A DNA stretch of 64,000 nucleotides, taken from NCBI RefSeq assembly GCF_020859565.1, contig NZ_JAJHUO010000007.1:186001-250000 (forward strand). The letters run 5' to 3'. Shown here in pieces: positions 43,504 to 52,742 of the stretch. Under the pieces are notes generated by a model. It was not told the DNA's origin and did no database searches. It worked only from the letters and a program-made list of their open reading frames with translations. The position numbers and the translations under genes were made by a program. Every line of letters begins with the position of its first letter. Position 1 is the stretch's first letter. The DNA comes from Saccharothrix luteola (lineage in GTDB: Bacteria > Actinomycetota > Actinomycetes > Mycobacteriales > Pseudonocardiaceae).

Positions 43504-44688
43504 ATGACGACGAGCTTTGCCGACGAACGGCTTCCCGAGGCAATGGCTCGTATTCGTCGTTTCCTGGACCACGACCGCCCCGACACCCCCTGCCTCGTCA
43601 TCGACCTGCCGACGGTGCGCGACCGGTTCGCGGCGATCCGCGCGGCCCTGCCGCGGGTGGGGATCTTCTACGCGGTCAAGGCGAACCCGACGCCCGACGT
43701 GGTCGAGCTGCTGGCCGCCGAGGGTTCGAGCTTCGACGTCGCCAGCCCCGCCGAGATCGACCTGTGCCTGGCGCGCGGCGCCGCGCCGGAGGCCGTCTCC
43801 TACAGCAACCCGATCAAGAAGGCGCGCGACATCGCCTACGCGTACGGACGCGGTGTCCGACTCTTCGTGTCCGACAGCGAACAGGACGTGCGCGCGCTGG
43901 CCGAGCACGCGCCCAGCGCGTCCGTGCTGCTGCGGATCTTGGTCGACAGCAACGGTTCCACCTACCCGTTCGGCAAGAAGTTCGGCTGTTCGCCCGAGAT
44001 GGCGACGGATCTCCTGCGGTTGGCCGCCGAGCTCGGACTCGTTCCGCTCGGCGTGGCCTTCCACGCCGGGTCGCAGCAACTCGACCCGAACGGCTGGGAC
44101 GGCGCGATCGCCGACGCCGCCGTCATCATCGGGAAGCTGCGCGCCGAAGGGCTCTCGCCGACCACGGTCAACCTGGGCGGCGGTCTGCCCGCGGGCTACC
44201 TGGCGCAGCCGCCGCCGCTGGCCGAGTACGCCGCGGCCATCACCGCGTCGATCTCCCGTCACTTCGGCGCCTTCGCTCCCGAGGTGATGATCGAGCCGGG
44301 ACGCGCTATCGTGGCGGAGTCCGGTGTGATCCGCTCCGAAGTGGTGCTGGTGTCCCGGAAGTCCTATTCGGACGAACGGCGCTGGGTCTTCCTCGACATC
44401 GGCCGCTACGGCGGCCTCGCCGAGACCGAGGGCGAGGCCATCGCGTACCCGTTGGCCACCAGCCGTGACGGCGTGCCGCAGACCGGGGCGCCCGTCGGTC
44501 CGGTCGTGCTGGCCGGTCCCACGTGCGACGCGGACGACGTGCTGTACCAGAACACGTGCTACGAGCTGCCGTTGGAACTGCGCGCGGGCGACCACGTCGA
44601 CCTGCTCGGCGCGGGCGCCTACACGGCCAGCTACTCGTCGGTGGCGTTCAACGGCTTCCCGCCGTTGGCCACCCACTGCGTGCGATGA
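43504..44688 (+). CDS. PLP-dependent ornithine/lysine-type decarboxylase
   Basis: 394 residues, alanine-racemase-fold (group IV) decarboxylase. PLP lysine K59 is in VGIFYAVKANP; PLP phosphate and substrate segments are FHAGSQQLDP, NLGGGLP and EPGRAIVAESG. The active-site cysteine C341 is in GPTCDADDVLYQ, shared by ornithine, lysine and carboxynorspermidine-type enzymes. It should make putrescine or cadaverine for the spermidine genes that follow. ATG 43504 follows a GAAGGGGGA-type site. Confidence 0.9.
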   Translation: MTTSFADERLPEAMARIRRFLDHDRPDTPCLVIDLPTVRDRFAAIRAALPRVGIFYAVKANPTPDVVELLAAEGSSFDVASPAEIDLCLARGAAPEAVSYSNPIKKARDIAYAYGRGVRLFVSDSEQDVRALAEHAPSASVLLRILVDSNGSTYPFGKKFGCSPEMATDLLRLAAELGLVPLGVAFHAGSQQLDPNGWDGAIADAAVIIGKLRAEGLSPTTVNLGGGLPAGYLAQPPPLAEYAAAITASISRHFGAFAPEVMIEPGRAIVAESGVIRSEVVLVSRKSYSDERRWVFLDIGRYGGLAETEGEAIAYPLATSRDGVPQTGAPVGPVVLAGPTCDADDVLYQNTCYELPLELRAGDHVDLLGAGAYTASYSSVAFNGFPPLATHCVR

Positions 44689-44743
44689 GCGCGCCCCCGA
44701 CTGTCCGCTGCACCGCCCCTCCTGAAGATGTTTGGAGTGATTG

Positions 44744-45157
44744 ATGTCCGAACTCCCGTGCGAAGCCGAGCCGGTTGGCTTGTTCGCAGGACAGCACGTG
44801 CTCGCCGAGCTCGAAGGCGTGAGCCCGGAACTGCTCGACGACGAGCGGTTCCTGCGACACGCGCTCGGTGAAGCGCTCACCCAGGCTGATGCCACGGTGT
44901 TGGAGGTGGTCTCCAAGCAGTTCGAGCCGCAAGGGGTCACCGTGCTGGCCCTGTTGTCGGAGTCGCACGCGTCCATCCACACGTACCCCGAGGTCGGGGC
45001 CGTGTTCGTGGACGTGTTCACCTGCGGCACGCGCGCCAAACCCGCGCTCGCGGTGCAGTTGCTGGCCGAAGCGCTGGGAGCTGCGTCGGCACGGACGGAC
45101 ATGATCAGCCGGGGACACCGCGTCCCCGCGCTCGTCGGTGAGGAGAAGGCGTCTTGA
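44744..45157 (+). CDS. speD: S-adenosylmethionine decarboxylase proenzyme
   Basis: 137 residues, prokaryotic AdoMetDC. The self-processing site is ESHASIHTYPE, with cleavage between Glu73 and Ser74 to give the pyruvoyl cofactor; FTCGTRAKP supplies the conserved active-site cysteine. It provides decarboxylated SAM for spermidine-type synthesis. ATG 44744 was chosen (GGAG 6 nt upstream) rather than the TTG just before. Its end overlaps the speE start by 4 bp. Confidence 0.93.
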   Translation: MSELPCEAEPVGLFAGQHVLAELEGVSPELLDDERFLRHALGEALTQADATVLEVVSKQFEPQGVTVLALLSESHASIHTYPEVGAVFVDVFTCGTRAKPALAVQLLAEALGAASARTDMISRGHRVPALVGEEKAS

Positions 45158-45996
45158 TCCGCGAACCGCTCGCGGCCGGTATGACCAGGCACTGGGACGT
45201 CGACGAGGTGGTGGTCGACACCCGGACCGAGTTCCAGCACCTGGTGATCGCCCGCACGTCCCAGGGGTTGTCGCTGTTCTGCGACGACGACCGGCAGAGC
45301 ACCGAGTTCAGCCAGCTGACCTACCACGAGGCGCTGATGGTCCCGGCGCTGCTGCTGGCCGACCGCGTCGACCGGGTGCTGGTCATCGGGTCGTCGGAGG
45401 GCGTGGTGTGCCAGATGGCGGTGGCCGCCGGCGCTTCGGTGGTCGACCACATCGACATCGACGCGCAGGCCGTGCGGCTGTGCGCCGAGCACCTGCCCTA
45501 CGGGTACACGCTCGACGAGCTCGCGTTGGCGGAGAAGGGCGAGGGCCCGGTCCACGTCCGCTACATCGACGGCTACGAGTACATCCGGACGACGTCGGAG
45601 CGCTACGACATCGTCCTGGTGGACCTGCCGGACGAGCGCGAGGAGGAGGCGCAGCACAACCGCTTGTACGGCGCCGAGTTCCTGGCGATGTGCAAGGCGC
45701 TGCTCACGCCCGGCGGTGTCGTGGTGTCGCAGGCGGGCTGCCAGACGATGTGGCGCAACACCACGTTGATCCGCATGTGGGAGCGGTTCAACGAGGTGTT
45801 CGGCACGGTCGCGTACTACGGCTCGGACGAGCACGAGTGGGCGTACCTGTTCGGGCGCGCCGACGAGGTGGCCGACCCGACCGCGCTGATGGTCGAGCGG
45901 CTGCCCGGGTGCGGCTACCAGCCGGAGTCGATCGACGACCTGGCGCTGGTGGGCAACTCGATCCCGCCCTACCAGGTCCGCCACTCCCTGGCCTGA
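45154..45996 (+). CDS. speE: Spermidine synthase-like aminopropyltransferase
   Basis: 280 residues. Motifs: DDRQSTEFSQLTYHEALMVP (substrate lid), VLVIGSSEGVVCQMAVAAG (SAM-type nucleotide fold, with GSSEG in place of the usual GGGDG), DIDAQAVRLC, and VLVDLPDEREEE (catalytic Asp region). It transfers aminopropyl from decarboxylated SAM to a diamine. The TTG start at 45154 overlaps speD. The unusual glycine loop and DLPDE may mean a substrate other than putrescine, for example cadaverine or agmatine. Confidence 0.88.
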   Translation: MIREPLAAGMTRHWDVDEVVVDTRTEFQHLVIARTSQGLSLFCDDDRQSTEFSQLTYHEALMVPALLLADRVDRVLVIGSSEGVVCQMAVAAGASVVDHIDIDAQAVRLCAEHLPYGYTLDELALAEKGEGPVHVRYIDGYEYIRTTSERYDIVLVDLPDEREEEAQHNRLYGAEFLAMCKALLTPGGVVVSQAGCQTMWRNTTLIRMWERFNEVFGTVAYYGSDEHEWAYLFGRADEVADPTALMVERLPGCGYQPESIDDLALVGNSIPPYQVRHSLA

Positions 45997-46140
45997 CCCG
46001 AGAGTCCTACGTTCACGCCGCGAGAGTCCTACGTTCACGTGCCCTGAGTTCACCATTCGACCGACCAACCGGTATGCCGAACGTTGAACTCGGGTGCGCT
46101 GAACGTAGGACTCTCGCGCGCTGGGCGTAGGACTCTCGCG
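45997..46140. repeat. Intergenic palindromic repeat, GTCCTACGTTC family (copy 1)
   Basis: Two forward units of GAGTCCTACGTTCA/AGTCCTACGTTCAC, a central pair related to GTTGAACTC, then reverse units GAACGTAGGACTCTCGCG and GCGTAGGACTCTCGCG form a large imperfect hairpin. It fills the whole space between the convergent speE and peptidase genes, so it may end transcription from both sides. Confidence 0.75.
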
Positions 46141-48204
46141 CTAGTGGGTCAGTGAGCGGTGGAGGAAGTCGACCTGGAGCAGGAGCAGGTTCTCGGCCAC
46201 CTGTTCCTGCGGGGTCATGTGGGTCACGCCGGACAGCGGCAGCACGGTGTGCGGGCGGCCGGCGGCCAGCAGCGCCGAGGACAGGCGCAGGGTGTGCGCG
46301 GCCACCACGTTGTCGTCCGCCAGGCCGTGCACGATCATCAGCGGGCGCTCCAGCCGCGGCGCGTCGGCGATGAGCGAGTTGGCGTCGTACACCTCCGGCT
46401 TCTCGGCCGGGTGGCCGAGGTAGCGCTCGGTGTAGTGGGTGTCGTAGAGCCGCCAGTCGGTGACCGGCGCGCCCGCGATGCCCGCGTGGAACACGTCCGG
46501 CCGGCGCAGCACGGCCAGCGCCGCCAGGTAGCCGCCGTAGGACCAGCCCCGGATGCCCACCCTGGTCAGGTCGAGGTCCGGCTCGCCCTTCGCGACCGCG
46601 TGCAGCGCGTCCACCTGGTCCTCCAGGGTGGCCCCGGCGAAGTCGAACGCGATCTCCCGCTCCCACGCGGGTCCACGGCCGGGCGTGCCGCGACCGTCCA
46701 CGACGAGGACCGCGAAACCCTGGTCGGCCAACCACTGCGAGGCCAGGTAGGCGTTGCGCGCCGACACCACGCGCTGCGCGTGCGGACCGCCGTACGGGTC
46801 GAGCAGGACCGGCAGCTTCGTGCCCGGCACGTGGCCGCGCGGGAACAGCAGCGCCGCCCTCAGGTCGCGCTCGCCGACGGTCAGCAGCCGCACTTCCGGT
46901 GTCAGCACGGGGGTTTCGGCGAACGTGCCGATCTCACCACCGGTCGACACCGTGACCTCGGGCCCGAAGTGGTCCATCGACGAACGGGACAGCACCAGCA
47001 CGCCGCCCCCGCGCGTCGCGCCGTGCACACCGTCCTCAGTGGACAGTCGGGTGATCCGGTCGGCGGCGACCAGGAAGACGTGCGTCTGGGTCGGGTCGTC
47101 GGTGGACGCGGTGACCAGCACGCCGTCCTCGGCCACGTCGAGCACCGCGCGGACCTGGAAGCCGTCCGGCGTCCACGGCCGGTCGCCCACGACGAGCCGG
47201 TTCGCGTCGCCGATCGGCAGCACGCGCAGCAGTTCGCCGTCCGGGGTCCAGCGCGGGGCGCCCGGCACGATCTCCAGCCAGTGCGGGTCGGTGTCGTCGG
47301 CGACCACGTCGGTGGCGCCGGTCTCCACGTCGACCGCGAGCACCACGACGCGGCGCTGGTCGCGTGACTGGACCTGCACCAGCGGCTTGCCGTGCCGGGT
47401 CCACGACACCGTGTTGACGTACGGGAACGCCTCGCGGTCCCACGTCACGTCGGTCCGGCCGGCACCGAGGACGGCCAGCTCCACCACGGCGTTGGCCTCA
47501 CCGGCGGCCGGGTAGGCGATCTCGGCGGCGGGCGTGCCCGGGTTCGCCGGGTCGGCGATGTGCCAGCGCGGCACGGGCGCGTTGTCCACCCTGGCCGCCA
47601 GCACGTGCTCGCCGTCCGGGGAGAACCAGTAGCCCCGGTAGCGGCCCATCTCCTCGGCCGCGATGAACTCCGCCAGGCCCCACGTCACGTCCGGGCCGTC
47701 CGGCGACGCCACCACGCGGTCCGCGCCGGACTCCAGGTCCACCACGTGCAGCGCGCCTTCGGCCACGTAGCCGACCTTCCGGCCGGTCGGGTCCAGCCGG
47801 GGGTCGATCACCGGGCCCGCGACCGGCAGCTCGCGGACCGCGGCGGTGGCGAGCTCGACCACGAAGAGCCTGCCGGACAACGCGAACACCGCCTGCCGCG
47901 CGTCGCTGTCGGTGGCGTAGCCGACGATCCCGGCGGCCGACTCGCGGGTGCGCTCACGGCGGGCCCGCTCCTGCGGGGACAGGTCCTCGGGGTCGGTCAG
48001 CAGGACGCCGGGGTCGGCCAGCAGCGTCTCGGACCGGGTCGCGGTGTCGAACGCCCACAGGCCGTTCGCCCGGCTCGTGGCCGTGGCGGTGCGGAGGAAG
48101 TACACCTTCGTGCCGTCCGGCGACGCGGTGAACGTCCGGGGTGCGCCGAGGGTGAACCGCTGGGTGCGCGCGTGCTGGCGCGGGAAGGAGATCTCGTTGC
48201 CCAC
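46141..48204 (-). CDS. Dipeptidyl-peptidase IV-like S9 serine peptidase
   Basis: 687 residues. The N-terminal beta-propeller carries the DPP-IV double-Glu region EFIAAEEMGRYRGYWFSPDG, which anchors the peptide N-terminus. The C-terminal alpha/beta hydrolase has nucleophile Ser in GWSYGGY (about residue 554), Asp in LADDNV (about 630) and His in SGVTHM (about 660). It cleaves N-terminal Xaa-Pro/Ala dipeptides. No signal peptide is visible, so it is probably intracellular. Convergent with speE across a palindromic repeat. Confidence 0.92.
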   Translation of the reverse strand: MGNEISFPRQHARTQRFTLGAPRTFTASPDGTKVYFLRTATATSRANGLWAFDTATRSETLLADPGVLLTDPEDLSPQERARRERTRESAAGIVGYATDSDARQAVFALSGRLFVVELATAAVRELPVAGPVIDPRLDPTGRKVGYVAEGALHVVDLESGADRVVASPDGPDVTWGLAEFIAAEEMGRYRGYWFSPDGEHVLAARVDNAPVPRWHIADPANPGTPAAEIAYPAAGEANAVVELAVLGAGRTDVTWDREAFPYVNTVSWTRHGKPLVQVQSRDQRRVVVLAVDVETGATDVVADDTDPHWLEIVPGAPRWTPDGELLRVLPIGDANRLVVGDRPWTPDGFQVRAVLDVAEDGVLVTASTDDPTQTHVFLVAADRITRLSTEDGVHGATRGGGVLVLSRSSMDHFGPEVTVSTGGEIGTFAETPVLTPEVRLLTVGERDLRAALLFPRGHVPGTKLPVLLDPYGGPHAQRVVSARNAYLASQWLADQGFAVLVVDGRGTPGRGPAWEREIAFDFAGATLEDQVDALHAVAKGEPDLDLTRVGIRGWSYGGYLAALAVLRRPDVFHAGIAGAPVTDWRLYDTHYTERYLGHPAEKPEVYDANSLIADAPRLERPLMIVHGLADDNVVAAHTLRLSSALLAAGRPHTVLPLSGVTHMTPQEQVAENLLLLQVDFLHRSLTH

Positions 48205-48363
48205 CCGGACACCCTATGTCCCCGGCCGGCCGGCGGTCAGGCGATGCGGCGGTGGCGGTGCGCGACCCCTGTCTTGGTCCCCGTCGTCGAGGCGGGCTGA
48301 ACCGCGCCGGCGGACGAGCCGTAGTCGTGGGTGGAGCGATTGACGGACCAAGGAGGAGTGAGT

Positions 48364-49020
48364 GTGATCCGACGAAACCGCATCGCCATCGCCGTCGCGG
48401 GTGGCATGGCCGCCGTGCTCGCGCTGGTCATGTGGACTTCCAACGCCACCGGCCTGCAGGGCAGGACGGTCGCGCAGACCGAGCAGGTCGGCGCCGCGGC
48501 CCAGGGCGACTACGGCGACGTTCAGGAGCCCTTGACCCCTCCGACCAGCGAAGAGGCGGCGCCCGTCGAAGAGGGGGAGCCCGCCGCCGACGCGCCGGAG
48601 GGCCAGGCCGCGCCCGCGCCGTCCGACCCGCAGGTCACGTTGGTCGGCAAGAGCGTGCCCAAGATGGGTGAGGTCGTGCAGGACGGCGACGGCCGCACGC
48701 TGTACCGGTTCGACAAGGACACGCCGGACCCGGCCAAGTCCAACTGCGAGGGTCAGTGCGCCGTGACGTGGCCTCCCGTGCTGTCCAACGGCACGCCGCA
48801 GCTGCAGGGCGTCGACCCGGCGCTCGTGTCGACCGTGAAGCGGGCCGACGGCACCGACCAGGTGACGCTCGACGGCTGGCCGCTCTACACCTACGCGAAG
48901 GACGAGGCGCCCGGCCAGTGGAAGGGCCAGGGCGTGGGCGGCACGTGGTTCGTCGTGCAGCCGAACGGCAAGCGCAACGTCGAGTGCCTGCCGCCGGGGG
49001 TGACGCCGCCCGCCGCCTAG
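48364..49020 (+). CDS. Secreted-repeat (COG4315-type) exported protein
   Basis: 218 residues. The N-terminal hydrophobic segment IAIAVAGGMAAVLALVMW is a membrane anchor or signal. An acidic Glu/Pro/Ala linker follows, then two copies of the secreted repeat: DGDGRTLYRFDKDTPDPAKS with NCEGQCAVTWPPV, and LDGWPLYTYAKDEAPGQWKG. These repeats occur in actinobacterial lipoproteins of unknown function, sometimes linked to electron transfer or copper. There is no clear lipobox. GTG 48364 was chosen for AGGAGG about 7 nt upstream. Confidence 0.8.
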   Translation: MIRRNRIAIAVAGGMAAVLALVMWTSNATGLQGRTVAQTEQVGAAAQGDYGDVQEPLTPPTSEEAAPVEEGEPAADAPEGQAAPAPSDPQVTLVGKSVPKMGEVVQDGDGRTLYRFDKDTPDPAKSNCEGQCAVTWPPVLSNGTPQLQGVDPALVSTVKRADGTDQVTLDGWPLYTYAKDEAPGQWKGQGVGGTWFVVQPNGKRNVECLPPGVTPPAA

Positions 49021-49058
49021 TTCCGCCGTCCGACCCGGTGAGCAGTCCACTGTGGAAT

Positions 49059-49098
49059 GCCCTGATCCCCCGGCTGGGGTTGGCCGGGGGATCAGGGC
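49059..49098. terminator. Strong bidirectional hairpin terminator
   Basis: Perfect 16-bp stem: GCCCTGATCCCCCGGC (49059-49074) with its complement at 49083-49098, 8-nt loop. It lies between the 3' ends of the secreted-repeat gene and glyA. Confidence 0.85.
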
Positions 49099-49159
49099 GT
49101 CGTGCAGCGGGCCGCCGGACGAGCGGTCGTCGGGGTGGTGCTCGGCGCCCGTCAGTCGT

Positions 49160-50425
49160 TCACAGGGTGGGGTACAGCGGGTGCTTGGCCGCCAGCACCT
49201 CGACGCGCGCCCGCAGCTCCGCCAGGTCCGGCGAGGGCTGCAACGCCGCCGCGATGACGTCCGACACCTCGGCGAAGTCGGCCGCGCCGAACCCGCGCGT
49301 GGCCAGCGCCGGCGTGCCGATGCGCAGGCCGGAGGTCACCATCGGCGGGCGCGGGTCGTTCGGCACCGCGTTGCGGTTGACCGTGATGCCCACCTCGTGC
49401 AGCCGGTCCTCGGCCTGCTTGCCGTCCAGTTCGGACGCCACCAGGTCCACCAGCACGAGGTGCACGTCCGTGCCGCCGGTGAGCACCTTCACCCCCACCG
49501 CCGCCGCGTCGGGCTGCGACAGCCGCTCGGCGAGGATCTTCGCGCCCTCGACCGTGCGGCGCTGGCGGTCGGCGAACTCGGGCGACGCGGCGTGCTTGAA
49601 CGCCACCGCCTTGCCCGCGATCACGTGCTCCAGCGGGCCGCCCTGCTGACCGGGGAACACCGCCGAGTTGATCTTCTTCGCCAGGTCGGCCTCGTTGGTC
49701 AGGATCACGCCGCCGCGCGGGCCGCCGAGCGTCTTGTGCGTGGTCGTGGTCACGACGTGCGCGTGCGGCACGGGGCTCGGGTGCAGGCCCGCCGCCACCA
49801 GGCCGGCGAAGTGCGCCATGTCCACCATCAGGTAGGCGTCCACCGAGTCGGCGATCCGGCGGAACTCCGCGAAGTCCAGCTGACGCGGGTACGCCGACCA
49901 GCCGGCCACGATCAGCTTCGGCCGGTGCTCGGTCGCCAGCCGCTCCACCTCGGCCATGTCGACCCGGCCGTCCTCGTCCGAAACGTGGTAGGGCACCACG
50001 TTGTAGAGCTTGCCGGAGAAGTTGATCCGCATGCCGTGCGTGAGGTGGCCGCCGTGCGCGAGGTCGAGGCCCAGGATCGTGTCGCCCGGCTGGAGCAGGG
50101 CGAACATCGCGCACGCGTTGGCCTGCGCGCCCGAGTGCGGCTGCACGTTCGCGAAACCGGCGCCGAACAGCGCCTTCACCCGCTCGATCGCCAGCCGCTC
50201 GATCACGTCGACGTTCTCGCAGCCGCCGTAGTAGCGCCGGCCGGGGTAGCCCTCGGCGTACTTGTTCGTCAGCACCGACCCCTGCGCCTGCAGCACCGAC
50301 ACCGGCGTGAAGTTCTCCGAGGCGATCATCTCCAGCGTGCTCTGCTGCCGGTGCAGCTCGGCGGCGACGGCGTTCGCGACCTCCGGGTCGAACTCCGCGA
50401 GGGAGGTGTTGAAGTGCTCGGACAT
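49160..50425 (-). CDS. glyA: Serine hydroxymethyltransferase
   Basis: 421 residues, full length. It converts serine and tetrahydrofolate to glycine and methylene-tetrahydrofolate. Visible motifs: [39 protein letters not shown], the PLP lysine in [14 protein letters not shown], and [11 protein letters not shown]. It lies 14 bp downstream of gcvT and shares its glycine riboswitch, linking glycine cleavage and one-carbon supply. The ATG at 50425 follows GGGAGACC. Confidence 0.96.
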   Translation of the reverse strand: MSEHFNTSLAEFDPEVANAVAAELHRQQSTLEMIASENFTPVSVLQAQGSVLTNKYAEGYPGRRYYGGCENVDVIERLAIERVKALFGAGFANVQPHSGAQANACAMFALLQPGDTILGLDLAHGGHLTHGMRINFSGKLYNVVPYHVSDEDGRVDMAEVERLATEHRPKLIVAGWSAYPRQLDFAEFRRIADSVDAYLMVDMAHFAGLVAAGLHPSPVPHAHVVTTTTHKTLGGPRGGVILTNEADLAKKINSAVFPGQQGGPLEHVIAGKAVAFKHAASPEFADRQRRTVEGAKILAERLSQPDAAAVGVKVLTGGTDVHLVLVDLVASELDGKQAEDRLHEVGITVNRNAVPNDPRPPMVTSGLRIGTPALATRGFGAADFAEVSDVIAAALQPSPDLAELRARVEVLAAKHPLYPTL

Positions 50426-50439
50426 GTGTGGGGTCTCCC

Positions 50440-51540
50440 TTACGAGGTGCGCTTGTAGAAGGGCAGTGCGACGACTTCGACCGGCTCGTGCTTGCCGCGG
50501 ACGTCCACCGACAGCAGGGTGCCGGGATCGGTGTTGCCGACGGCCACGTACGCCATCGCCACCGAGTAGCCCAGGGTCGGCGACAACGCGCCGCTGGTCA
50601 CCTCGCCGATCCGGGCGCCGGAGGCGTCCAGCACGGGGTAGCCGTGCCGCGGCGCGCGGCGGGAGGCGGTCTTCAGGCCGACCAGGACCTGGTCCACGCC
50701 CCGCTCGGCGGCGGCGGCCAGCGCGTCGCGGCCGACGAAGTCGCCCGGCTTGTCCAGCTTCACCACGCGGCCGAGGTTCGCCTGGAACGGCGTGCGGTCG
50801 CGGCCGAGCTCGTTGCCGTACAGCGGCATGCCCGCCTCCAGCCGCAGCGTGTCGCGGCAGCCGAGGCCGGCGGGCTTGAGGTCGTGCGGCGCGCCCGCCT
50901 CCAGCAGGGCCTGCCACACGTGCCCGGCGTCGTCCGGCGCGACGAACAGCTCGAAGCCGTCCTCGCCCGTGTAGCCGGTGCGGGCCAGCAGCACGGGCCT
51001 GCCGGCGACCTCGGTCGGGTACGACGCGTAGTACTTCACCGCGGCCAGGTCGGTCGGCGTGAGGCCGGCGAGGATGGCGGTGGCCTTCGGGCCCTGCACG
51101 GCGAGCAGCGCGTAGTCGGTCGACTTGTCCTCGACCACCGCGTCGAAGCCCTCGGCCCGCTCGACCAGGGCCTCGTGCACGACGGCGGCGTTCGAGGCGT
51201 TGGCGACGACGAGGTACTCGGTGTCACCCGTGCGGTACACGATCAGGTCGTCGATGACGCCGCCGTCGGCCTGGCAGATCATCGTGTACCGGGCGCGGCC
51301 GACGCCGATCGCGGACGCGTGGCCGACCAGGGCGTGGTCGAGCGCGGCGCCCGCCTCCGGGCCGGTGAGCAGGATCTCACCCATGTGGGTCAGGTCGAAC
51401 AGGCCCGCCGACGTGCGCACCGCGTAGTGCTCGGCCAGCTCGCTGTCGTAGCGCAGCGGCATCCGCCAGCCCGCGAAGTCGGTGAACATGGCGCCCAGCG
51501 CCTCGTGTTCGGCGTGCAGGGGCGTGCGGCGGCTTTCCAT
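50440..51540 (-). CDS. gcvT: Glycine cleavage system aminomethyltransferase (T protein)
   Basis: 366 residues. Motifs: [55 protein letters not shown] and [15 protein letters not shown]. It transfers the methylene group from the aminomethyl-lipoyl H protein to tetrahydrofolate. ATG 51540 was chosen: GGGAGGGCC precedes it, and upstream codons lie in the riboswitch region. Cotranscribed with glyA; gcvP and gcvH are not in the window. Confidence 0.95.
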   Translation of the reverse strand: MESRRTPLHAEHEALGAMFTDFAGWRMPLRYDSELAEHYAVRTSAGLFDLTHMGEILLTGPEAGAALDHALVGHASAIGVGRARYTMICQADGGVIDDLIVYRTGDTEYLVVANASNAAVVHEALVERAEGFDAVVEDKSTDYALLAVQGPKATAILAGLTPTDLAAVKYYASYPTEVAGRPVLLARTGYTGEDGFELFVAPDDAGHVWQALLEAGAPHDLKPAGLGCRDTLRLEAGMPLYGNELGRDRTPFQANLGRVVKLDKPGDFVGRDALAAAAERGVDQVLVGLKTASRRAPRHGYPVLDASGARIGEVTSGALSPTLGYSVAMAYVAVGNTDPGTLLSVDVRGKHEPVEVVALPFYKRTS

Positions 51541-51664
51541 CAGGCGGGCCCTCCCTGGGTGCGGACATGCCGACGGGCCGACCGGTCGGGTCGACGGGCG
51601 GGCACGTCCGAGCGATTCACGAGCGAAAGGATGACACGGTCCACCGGAGACTCCTCGTCGAGTG

Positions 51665-51846
51665 AGCCTCCCCCTCTGCCATGAGCCTGAGAGCTTCACC
51701 ACCCGGTGGGGGCGGCTTGCACCGTGGGCGAGGCGCACAACGGCGCGCCTGCTTTCCAGAGTTGCCTTCGTCGCGCGGTACCTGTGCCTGAGAGATTCCG
51801 GGGAGGAGTTGCTCCTTCGGCGCCCCGCTCGGGGACTCTCCCGCGC
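51665..51846 (-). promoter_or_regulatory. Tandem glycine riboswitch upstream of gcvT-glyA
   Basis: On the minus strand the first aptamer runs from GCGCGGGAGAGTCCCCG through GCCGAAGGAGCAACTCCTCC to AATCTCTCAGGCACAGGTAC. A linker and second aptamer follow, with AACTCTGGAAAGCAGGCGCG and GAAGCTCTCAGGCTCATGGC. GGGAGAG, CCGAAGGAGCAA, CTCTCAGGCA and CTGGAAAGCA are conserved glycine-riboswitch elements. It should switch on gcvT-glyA when glycine is high. Confidence 0.9.
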
Positions 51847-51916
51847 GACATCGACGGCCGTGTTCAGTTGGTACCGCCAGACGCTAGGCGCGCGCGGCGG
51901 GCGGGGTCAACCCCGG

Positions 51917-52219
51917 TCACAGGCTCTTCTCGGCCCGGACGCTCTCGACCACCTTGCGCTCGGCGTAGAACGACACGAACGGGATCGTGCCCGCGAGCAG
52001 GACCAGCACCGTGCCCTTGATCGACCAGCGGGCCTTGAGCGCGAGGTCGACGGTGAGCACCAGGTACACCGCGTACAGGAAGCCGTGGACCGGGCCGACG
52101 ACCTGCATCATGCCCGTGTCGTCGCCCGCGTACTTGATGATCATCGCGACCACGAGCAGCAGCAGCCCGACGCCGACCACGTAAGCCATGAACCGGAACC
52201 TGGTCAACGCGCCGCTCAT
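51917..52219 (-). CDS. DUF3817 family membrane protein
   Basis: 100 residues from ATG 52219 with three hydrophobic segments (FMAYVVGVGLLLLVVAMIIK, GFLYAVYLVLTVDLAL, GTVLVLLAGTIPFVSFY) and the conserved VVGPVHGFLYAVYL and FVSFYAERKV of DUF3817. Widespread in actinobacteria with unknown function. It lies 15 bp downstream of the next minus-strand membrane gene, probably one transcript. Confidence 0.85.
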   Translation of the reverse strand: MSGALTRFRFMAYVVGVGLLLLVVAMIIKYAGDDTGMMQVVGPVHGFLYAVYLVLTVDLALKARWSIKGTVLVLLAGTIPFVSFYAERKVVESVRAEKSL

Positions 52220-52233
52220 CGCCCTACCTTCGC

Positions 52234-52632
52234 TCACCGCTGGTCCCGCGCGTTGAGTTCGGCGAGCATGCGGTTGTAGGCCGCGAGCTCTTCGTCCTCG
52301 TCGTCGTGCGCGGGTGCTCTGACGGGCTCAACGGTAACGACCGGCCGCGACGGCGCGGCCACCGGCTCCGGCGCGGCCTCGTCGGCGGCCCCGGTCGCCG
52401 CGGCGGCGTCCTCGGCCTTGCGGCGGGCGTCCAGCCTGCGGATGCGCCACACCATGAACGCGGGGAAGAGGCCGAACAGCGGCCACTGGAACACGTAACC
52501 GAGGTTCTGGAACGTGCCGCCGGCCTGGGAGAACCGCTCCCACTGCCAGTAGGCCAGGCCGCAGCACACGACCAGCGACGCCAGGCAGACGGCCGCGATG
52601 GCCAGGCGCTGGGGGGTGATGAGGCCTCGCAC
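52234..52632 (-). CDS. Conserved actinobacterial membrane protein
   Basis: 132 residues. Two transmembrane segments (LAIAAVCLASLVVCCGLAYW, YVFQWPLFGLFPAFMVW) flank the conserved AGGTFQNLGYVFQWPLF. A cytoplasmic basic patch RIRRLDARRK and an acidic Ala/Pro/Glu-rich tail ending EELAAYNRMLAELNARD follow. This architecture recurs in actinomycetes next to DUF3817 genes; the function is unknown to me. Confidence 0.75.
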   Translation of the reverse strand: MRGLITPQRLAIAAVCLASLVVCCGLAYWQWERFSQAGGTFQNLGYVFQWPLFGLFPAFMVWRIRRLDARRKAEDAAAATGAADEAAPEPVAAPSRPVVTVEPVRAPAHDDEDEELAAYNRMLAELNARDQR

Positions 52633-52742
52633 GCCTCAAGAGTACTTCGTGCGTCGCACGAGGCTGGGGCTCCCCGCACGGGAGCCCGCACCTCGAAGGC
52701 GAGGGCTCCTCGACCGCAGGAGCCCGCCCCGACTCGTCGGAC

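Noticed and set aside
43474..46068. 864-codon antisense open frame over the polyamine operon
   Set aside because: Its sequence is His/Arg/Gln-rich without motifs and mirrors the codon bias of the plus-strand decarboxylase, speD and speE genes.
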